From NCBI RefSeq assembly GCF_900156735.1, contig NZ_FTOL01000011.1, positions 46,867 to 110,866 of the forward strand: 64,000 nucleotides of DNA, read 5' to 3'. Below the pieces are notes generated by a model. The model did no database searches. It was not told the origin of the DNA and worked only from the letters and a program-made list of their open reading frames with translations. Both the position numbers and the translations under genes were made by a program. Positions 59,389 to 64,000 of this stretch are shown in pieces (the stretch's first letter is position 1; each line of letters starts with the position of its first letter). The stretch is from Chryseobacterium ureilyticum. Its GTDB lineage: Bacteria > Bacteroidota > Bacteroidia > Flavobacteriales > Weeksellaceae.

Positions 59389-60195
59389 ATGAATGCGAAT
59401 GACAGTATAAAAATAGATGAACTGAATAAACCTTATTTCGTTTGGTTTGAAGAAAACTGGATTCATGATGATGTACTTCATTATCATCAAAAGGGACAGC
59501 TTGTGTATGTAGAAAGTGGTTTTCAATACATTACAATTGAAGAAAAGATTTACCTACTTCCACAAAATCATGCCGCGTGGATTCCGTCAAATATTATTCA
59601 TAAAACCAATTCTCATTCTGAAAAGATCAAACTGATGATCATGTTTGCTGATACAGATAAAAAGAATCCTTTTTATGATGAGGTGAATGTATTTTCTGTT
59701 CCTCCCGTTCTAAGGGAAATGATAAAATATGCTGAAAAATGGTCTAAGCATCTTAAAGAAGACCGTAATGAAACTTTATTTTTAAAAGTACTTTTCAATG
59801 AACTTCCGCATTTCGTAGAGCATTCCCTGAAACTTCATATTTGTCTTCCAAAGGATAAACGGCTAACCAAAGTCATTGAATATCTTCATGATCATTATAA
59901 TAAAGAAATCCGACTGGAAGATCTCGGTGATACAGCATTGTTATCTTTCCGTACTCTGGAACGTATCTTTAAGAAGGAAACGGGATTGACCTTAAGTAAA
60001 TACCAACAGATGCTTCGTATCATTAAAAGCCTTGAATTATTGAGTTCAGGAAATTTAACGATTTCAGAAACCGCTTATGAAATAGGGTATAAAAGTGTAC
60101 AGGCATATACCAGAAGTTTTTTGTCTGTGATGCAGGAAAGACCTTCCGATTTTATTAAAAATATTAATGTTAGCGTAGAAAAGGGGATTTATTAA
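59389..60195 (+). CDS. AraC family regulator facing CynX-type MFS
   Basis: A 268-residue AraC-type activator with cupin-like sensor (HQKGQLVYVESGFQYITIEE; LPQNHAAWIPSNIIHK) and double HTH (IRLEDLGDTALLSFRTLERI; ISETAYEIGYKSVQAYTRSF). It is a paralogue of the regulator at 21943-22746, sharing layout and motifs. TAATTTTG (59358-59365) is a -7-like box. Confidence 0.9.
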   Translation: MNANDSIKIDELNKPYFVWFEENWIHDDVLHYHQKGQLVYVESGFQYITIEEKIYLLPQNHAAWIPSNIIHKTNSHSEKIKLMIMFADTDKKNPFYDEVNVFSVPPVLREMIKYAEKWSKHLKEDRNETLFLKVLFNELPHFVEHSLKLHICLPKDKRLTKVIEYLHDHYNKEIRLEDLGDTALLSFRTLERIFKKETGLTLSKYQQMLRIIKSLELLSSGNLTISETAYEIGYKSVQAYTRSFLSVMQERPSDFIKNINVSVEKGIY

Positions 60196-60321
60196 CATTT
60201 TCGGAGTTAAAAACTACCTTATTTAAAAGTACTTCCGTTATTCATTTTGATATATAATTCCCATTTTGCTGTATTTTCAGATAAGCATAAAATCACCAAT
60301 TACAACATCTATCCAAACAAA

Positions 60322-60345
60322 AAGGTCCCCAGTGATGGAGACCTT
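60322..60345 (-). terminator. hairpin downstream of the MATE gene
   Basis: AAAGGTC...GACCTT with further pairing CCA/TGG; on the minus strand the stem is followed by TTTGTTT. It lies 127 bp beyond the MATE gene stop. Confidence 0.5.
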
Positions 60346-60471
60346 AAAAAAACACAAATGATGAAAAAAAATTATTTCGATTCACAAATATAAGCAAAAA
60401 TTATATTATGCAAAGCATCATATGTGCATTTTTTTTAAAAATTATTTATTTTAATTAAAAATAGTCATTCG

Positions 60472-61821
60472 CTAACATATTTTAGTTTTTCTTAACATTT
60501 TGAAATTTAGCCATACCACATACATTACAATGGTAAATATCAGCCATTCTATTACAGCACTTACTACATAAATACTCCTGATTCCATATATCATTGGAAT
60601 AATAAGAAGAGCAGGAATATAAAGTACTACCTGTCTTACAATACTTATAATGGTAGCAGGTTTTGCATTCTCTATGGAAGGAAACCAAACTACCGCCATA
60701 AATATAAAAGGTAATGTAGGTAAAACACTCATATAAATTCTAAAATCCATTAGCTGAGCTTCATTAAATATTACATTCGGAATCATGACAGATAGAACCT
60801 CTGAAGGGAAATACATCACCAAAAACCAGAAGGGAAGGAGAATCATCAATCCTGTAAAAGAAAACAGCCGGTAAGCTCTGATGCTTCTTTCATATTTTTC
60901 GGCTCCAAAATTCATTCCTGAAACAGGCTGCAGGGCTCTCATCAATCCCCAGAGCGGCGTATTTAATAAGATATAGAATCGGTTTACCGCTGTAAAAAAA
61001 GTTATATCCGTATCTTTTCCATACTTAGCAAGGACATTAAACACTACAATATTCTGAACGACAATCATTACCATCATAATAAAACCCGGCATTCCTAAAG
61101 ACAATGCCTCTTTGATGATAGATTGATCCCATTTGAAAGACCAAAAATTAGTATTGAACGATGCTTTTCCGGATGCATAATACCAGATTCCCAGAACCGT
61201 ATAAATAATCATGGAAATATTCGTTGCCCATGCTGCTCCGCTTACTCCCCAGCCAAAAGTTTTGATAAACAGAGGTTTTAATGCTACATCCACAATTAAT
61301 CCCACAGCAATCATCCATGCTGCAGTTTTCATTTTGCCTTCTGCACGGATCAGCATATTAAGAGCTAAGCCATGAATCCAGAAAAAACTTCCCAAAATTG
61401 TTGCCCTGAAGTATTCTACTCCTAAACTTAAAATCTCACCTCTTCCTCCCATCATATATACCAGTTCCTTAGCGAAAATATAACACGGAATGGTAATGGC
61501 AACAGAAAACAATAAAGTAAGAAAATTGACAGTTCCCATTGAGCGACTCAGCCTTTCTTTGTCATTTGCCCCAATCCATATGCTGACTGCAGAACCTACA
61601 CCAGTACCAATCAACGTACCGAATCCCTGTGCAAACTGTGCCAATGGATATGCTACTCCCACAGCAGCCAACGCTGTATTGCTGATCAGATGTCCCACGA
61701 AAATTCCGTCCAGAAAATTATTCAATCCATAAAGAACCATTGCAATCACGGCTGGCCATGACATTTGCCACATTACCTTGTGTATCTTTTCATTTAAAAT
61801 AAACTGTCTCTGTTGCTCCAT
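60472..61821 (-). CDS. MATE family efflux transporter
   Basis: A 449-residue multidrug and toxin extrusion protein with twelve predicted helices. Opening VMWQMSWPAVIAMVLYGLNN, then FVGHLISNTALAAVGVAYPL, and the second-half homologue SLGMPGFIMMVMIVVQN. I use the ATG at 61821 (MEQQRQF); a frame to 61839 is possible. It likely exports cationic compounds by Na+ or H+ antiport. Monocistronic. Confidence 0.9.
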   Translation of the reverse strand: MEQQRQFILNEKIHKVMWQMSWPAVIAMVLYGLNNFLDGIFVGHLISNTALAAVGVAYPLAQFAQGFGTLIGTGVGSAVSIWIGANDKERLSRSMGTVNFLTLLFSVAITIPCYIFAKELVYMMGGRGEILSLGVEYFRATILGSFFWIHGLALNMLIRAEGKMKTAAWMIAVGLIVDVALKPLFIKTFGWGVSGAAWATNISMIIYTVLGIWYYASGKASFNTNFWSFKWDQSIIKEALSLGMPGFIMMVMIVVQNIVVFNVLAKYGKDTDITFFTAVNRFYILLNTPLWGLMRALQPVSGMNFGAEKYERSIRAYRLFSFTGLMILLPFWFLVMYFPSEVLSVMIPNVIFNEAQLMDFRIYMSVLPTLPFIFMAVVWFPSIENAKPATIISIVRQVVLYIPALLIIPMIYGIRSIYVVSAVIEWLIFTIVMYVVWLNFKMLRKTKIC

Positions 61822-61848
61822 TATTTTGCTGTAAATCATTAAGTAAAA

Positions 61849-61940
61849 GAAAGCTGGCGAAGAGGAAAGTATTTGTAAATGAAAATTAAATCTACTTATC
61901 TTTTAATCAACAAAAGATTCCTGCTTCTTTTCCAGCTTTC
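61849..61940. repeat. GAAAGCTGG inverted repeat
   Basis: GAAAGCTGG (61849-61857) and CCAGCTTTC (61932-61940), with looser pairing inward (GAAGAGGAA; TTCCTGCTTC). Similar to the repeat at 17134-17220. The rest of the 347-bp gap before the next gene is AT-rich with nothing else recognised. Confidence 0.4.
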
Positions 61941-62168
61941 AATGAACACGTACTATTTTTTATTAATATAATTATTAAGAATAATTCTAAATAATATTAA
62001 TATTTGCAAACTTACCAGCCCGCAATCTAATATGATGTCTATAAAGCGGAATAAATACTCCGTGAAAGGGAATAAGTGATTACTTTTTTAAATTAATCTG
62101 TAAATCATTGTGATTCTGATCATAAAGAAATACTTATAATTTCTTTTAATTTGGATAAAACAGATAAT

Positions 62169-62777
62169 ATGAAACCTAAAAACATTAAAGGAGTTCCACA
62201 ACAAAAGTCCGGAGGATTTCATGATACGGAAAGCAGAAAACAGTTCGAAACAGAATGGGTTCCATTTAAATTTGAAATACTGAAGAAAAGATTTTTATCT
62301 GTCCATCAATGGAAAAGCTATTGCGGAGAAGCCTTTGCTGATTTTAAACTTTACGATTCTACCGGAAATCCTACCGAACGTGATCCTCAAAAGGGAGATT
62401 TCATCAGAATAAATATTCCGGGACCAGGAGAAAGGGAAGCCAAAGGTTATGATTGGGTGGAAATTGTTGATATATGCTTTTACCAAGATACTATTTCAGA
62501 AAGTATCATGATCACTTGCAGACCATCAAGAAATCCTATTGATACAAAAAGCACGCATATTGCTCATTTTTATAGCTCTAAAGCAACTTCTTCCTTCCTG
62601 ATTTACAAAAGTCCGACCCATCTAAAAACTGCTGTATACGGACGGAATGAATCGCCCAACTTCAATGCTGCATTTATAGATATTCTAAGAAATATGACCG
62701 TAGCAGCTGGCGGAATGATGGGAATTGCAAAAATTCAGTGGAAAAAACTTACAGATGGGTTTCTGGATTTTGATTAG
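62169..62777 (+). CDS. conserved hypothetical protein
   Basis: A 202-residue soluble protein I do not recognise. It begins at ATG 62169 (MKPKNIKGVPQQKSGGFHDT); an upstream TTG at 62151 would add six residues. It has an aromatic-rich central part (YDWVEIVDICFYQDT; MITCRPSRNPID), a segment AHFYSSKATSSFLIY, and a Gly/Ala-rich end (MTVAAGGMMGIAKI). No signal peptide, helix-turn-helix or catalytic motif is visible. It lies 93 bp upstream of a Crp regulator on the same strand. Confidence 0.7.
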   Translation: MKPKNIKGVPQQKSGGFHDTESRKQFETEWVPFKFEILKKRFLSVHQWKSYCGEAFADFKLYDSTGNPTERDPQKGDFIRINIPGPGEREAKGYDWVEIVDICFYQDTISESIMITCRPSRNPIDTKSTHIAHFYSSKATSSFLIYKSPTHLKTAVYGRNESPNFNAAFIDILRNMTVAAGGMMGIAKIQWKKLTDGFLDFD

Positions 62778-62870
62778 AAATAAATCTTATTCAAAAAAAG
62801 TGCTCTCATAGGCAAAATAGGGATGAATAAAGCATTTATTACTACATTTGCCAATGATTGATTTACCATC

Positions 62871-63440
62871 ATGGAAGAACAGCTGGCTTTATACATCAAA
62901 GAGAAAATAACGGTAACAGAAGAAGAACTGGCTACCATTCTTCCTTATTTTAAACCGATCAGATTAAAAAAAAACGAATTGCTTCTTACCACCGGACAAT
63001 CCAGCCAGAAAACTTTTTTTGTTGCAAGCGGATGTCTCAGAATATTCTTTATCAATGAAGACGGGCAGGATTCAACACGGTATTTTGCTTTTGAAAATCA
63101 GTTTGCGACAGCTTTAGTGAGTTTTATTACTTCTGAACCTTCTGAAGAATTCATACAGGCAGTAGAAGATACTGAAGTTTTCTATATCACCCATAAAGAT
63201 TTTTATCACCTGCTTGACATTGTTCCGAAATGGGAAAAGTTTTACAGAATTTACCTTGAAATAGCCTATGTGACCAATACGAAACGTCTTATGTCTTTCC
63301 TGGTTCAGGATGCACTGGAAAAATACCGACAGTTATTGGAAGAGAACCCGATTATCGTCCGCAGGCTTTCTAATAAAATGGTTGCTTCATATCTTAATAT
63401 TTCGCAGGAAACGTTGAGCCGACTTAAATCAAAGCTTTAA
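62871..63440 (+). CDS. Crp/Fnr family regulator
   Basis: A 189-residue Crp-type regulator: barrel LLTTGQSSQKTFFVASGCLR and FAFENQFATALVSF; winged helix KMVASYLNISQETLSRLKSK right at the C terminus. TACATTTG (62843-62850) is a good -7 box 20 bp before the start. It may regulate the preceding unknown gene or the genes that follow the window. Confidence 0.87.
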   Translation: MEEQLALYIKEKITVTEEELATILPYFKPIRLKKNELLLTTGQSSQKTFFVASGCLRIFFINEDGQDSTRYFAFENQFATALVSFITSEPSEEFIQAVEDTEVFYITHKDFYHLLDIVPKWEKFYRIYLEIAYVTNTKRLMSFLVQDALEKYRQLLEENPIIVRRLSNKMVASYLNISQETLSRLKSKL

Positions 63441-63658
63441 GTAAAATGTTATAACTACAAATCATTAAGTAAAATTCATCTTTAAATAACGTTGATCCAA
63501 GACCTTAATACTTTTTAAAACTTTAAATTCCCTAAAGGTTCAACATATAAATTTTAAATAAGGTACAGGTTTTAAAATCAGCTGAAAACCTCTTTATTAA
63601 ACAAAAATTAATCTTCTACATTTTCCTCAGGAAAAATTTAAGCCCTATATTTGCAGTA

Positions 63659-63919
63659 ATGTTAAAATGGTTCTCCATATTATGCTCGATGATGTATGTG
63701 CTGGCTACCACCAATGCGGGGGAAGTACTCAAGGTGCCTATGTTTGTGGAACATTATATGGAATATCACGGAAATCTTTCAGAATTCGTCATGGAACACT
63801 ATGACAACCATAAAAAAGATGCCGACTGGGATGCTGATCAGAAATTACCTTTTATCAATCCTCCGATTGTATTGACCGTTCATGCACAGCTTCCGGAACT
63901 TATATTTAGTCATTCCTAA
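63659..63919 (+). CDS. small conserved hypothetical protein
   Basis: An 86-residue protein with a hydrophobic N terminus (MLKWFSILCSMMYVLATTNA) that could be a signal peptide, then VPMFVEHYMEYHGNLSEFVM and an Asp/Lys-rich stretch ending in DQKLPFIN. Related small proteins, as I recall, recur in Bacteroidota beside transporters. TATATTTG (63646-63653) precedes the ATG by 5 bp, so the mRNA would be nearly leaderless. Function unknown. Confidence 0.65.
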   Translation: MLKWFSILCSMMYVLATTNAGEVLKVPMFVEHYMEYHGNLSEFVMEHYDNHKKDADWDADQKLPFINPPIVLTVHAQLPELIFSHS

Positions 63920-63973
63920 AAATAAATACAACGATTTGATATTCAATATTTTATTATCAAATTTCGCTTAAAA

Positions 63974-64000
63974 ATGTTGTATAAAATTGCAGAAAATCGT
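63974..64000 (+). CDS. start of a gene cut by the window end (possible)
   Basis: ATG followed by eight open codons (MLYKIAENR) runs off the end of the window, 54 bp after the small hypothetical gene. Too short to identify. Confidence 0.25.

Noticed and set aside
60358..60393. 11-codon frame MMKKNYFDSQI after a hairpin, resembling a leader peptide
   Set aside because: Nothing on the plus strand follows it to be attenuated; the hairpin is better explained as a terminator on the minus strand for the MATE gene.
1..64000. CRISPR array, prophage, integrative element, tRNA or rRNA genes
   Set aside because: No regular spacer-repeat units, integrase, phage structural gene, tRNA-like cloverleaf or rRNA core sequence could be seen on reading the gaps; the repeats present are dispersed inverted elements.

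Overview
The window is a stretch of chromosome from a member of the Bacteroidota, most likely a flavobacterium close to Chryseobacterium (family Weeksellaceae). The support is low GC content, weak A-rich ribosome sites, promoters of the TAnnTTTG type, small outer-membrane beta-barrel proteins with MKKLFLGLAL-type signal peptides, bacillithiol-linked proteins, and the ligase-associated DNA-repair cluster of this phylum. I see no transposase, integrase, phage gene, rRNA, tRNA or CRISPR array. About 56 intact protein genes, one gene with an in-frame stop and one receptor-gene remnant can be read.

Layout. 1-5.2 kb: a GC-rich noncoding island, SatD plus a DUF3307 membrane protein behind three regularly spaced palindromes, purC, purF and a secreted glycerophosphodiesterase. 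5.3-8.9 kb: four tandem outer-membrane beta-barrel genes on the minus strand, each behind a sequence resembling a sigma-54 promoter (GG-N10-GC/GA). A fifth such promoter precedes a gene-free stretch that ends in a terminator, a candidate small RNA. 9-15 kb: aroB, an RluB-type pseudouridine synthase, pncA, an AT-rich acyltransferase and a DEAD-box helicase. 15.1-17.1 kb: a compact bacillithiol-linked operon (YfiT, DUF1569, YtxJ, Crp). 17.2-29.8 kb: accessory genes in which MocR or AraC regulators face their probable targets (EamA exporter, a secreted flavodoxin-RidA fusion, cupin plus DapA-like lyase, nitrilase). 29.9-36.4 kb: the ligase-associated repair genes (PdeM, Lhr-type helicase, ATP-dependent ligase, MBL exonuclease) with gpmA among them. 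36.7-49 kb: more regulators with small enzymes and transporters, including an HxlR-esterase-MFS group. 49-51.5 kb: a KAS III-like gene broken by one stop codon, and the last ~55 codons of a TonB-dependent receptor. 51.4-58 kb: a biotin locus (MocR regulator, ferritin-like diiron protein, bioF, bioD, bioB, bioA). 58-64 kb: CynX-type MFS with AraC, a MATE exporter, a Crp regulator and small unknown proteins.

The window is very rich in one-component regulators: seven Crp/Fnr, three MocR, three AraC, one HxlR, one LuxR-like, and SatD with its helix-turn-helix. Most sit beside one or two enzymes or exporters, which suggests many small locally controlled response units.

Best candidates for something undescribed: (1) the diiron ferritin-like protein translationally coupled to bioF, with no pimeloyl-making gene in view; (2) the sigma-54-like outer-membrane array with its embedded small-RNA candidate; (3) the three 20-bp palindromes at exact 29-bp spacing in front of satD; (4) a family of ~50-125 bp intergenic inverted-repeat elements ending in GCCACGAAT-type sequence, with five copies in 20 kb.
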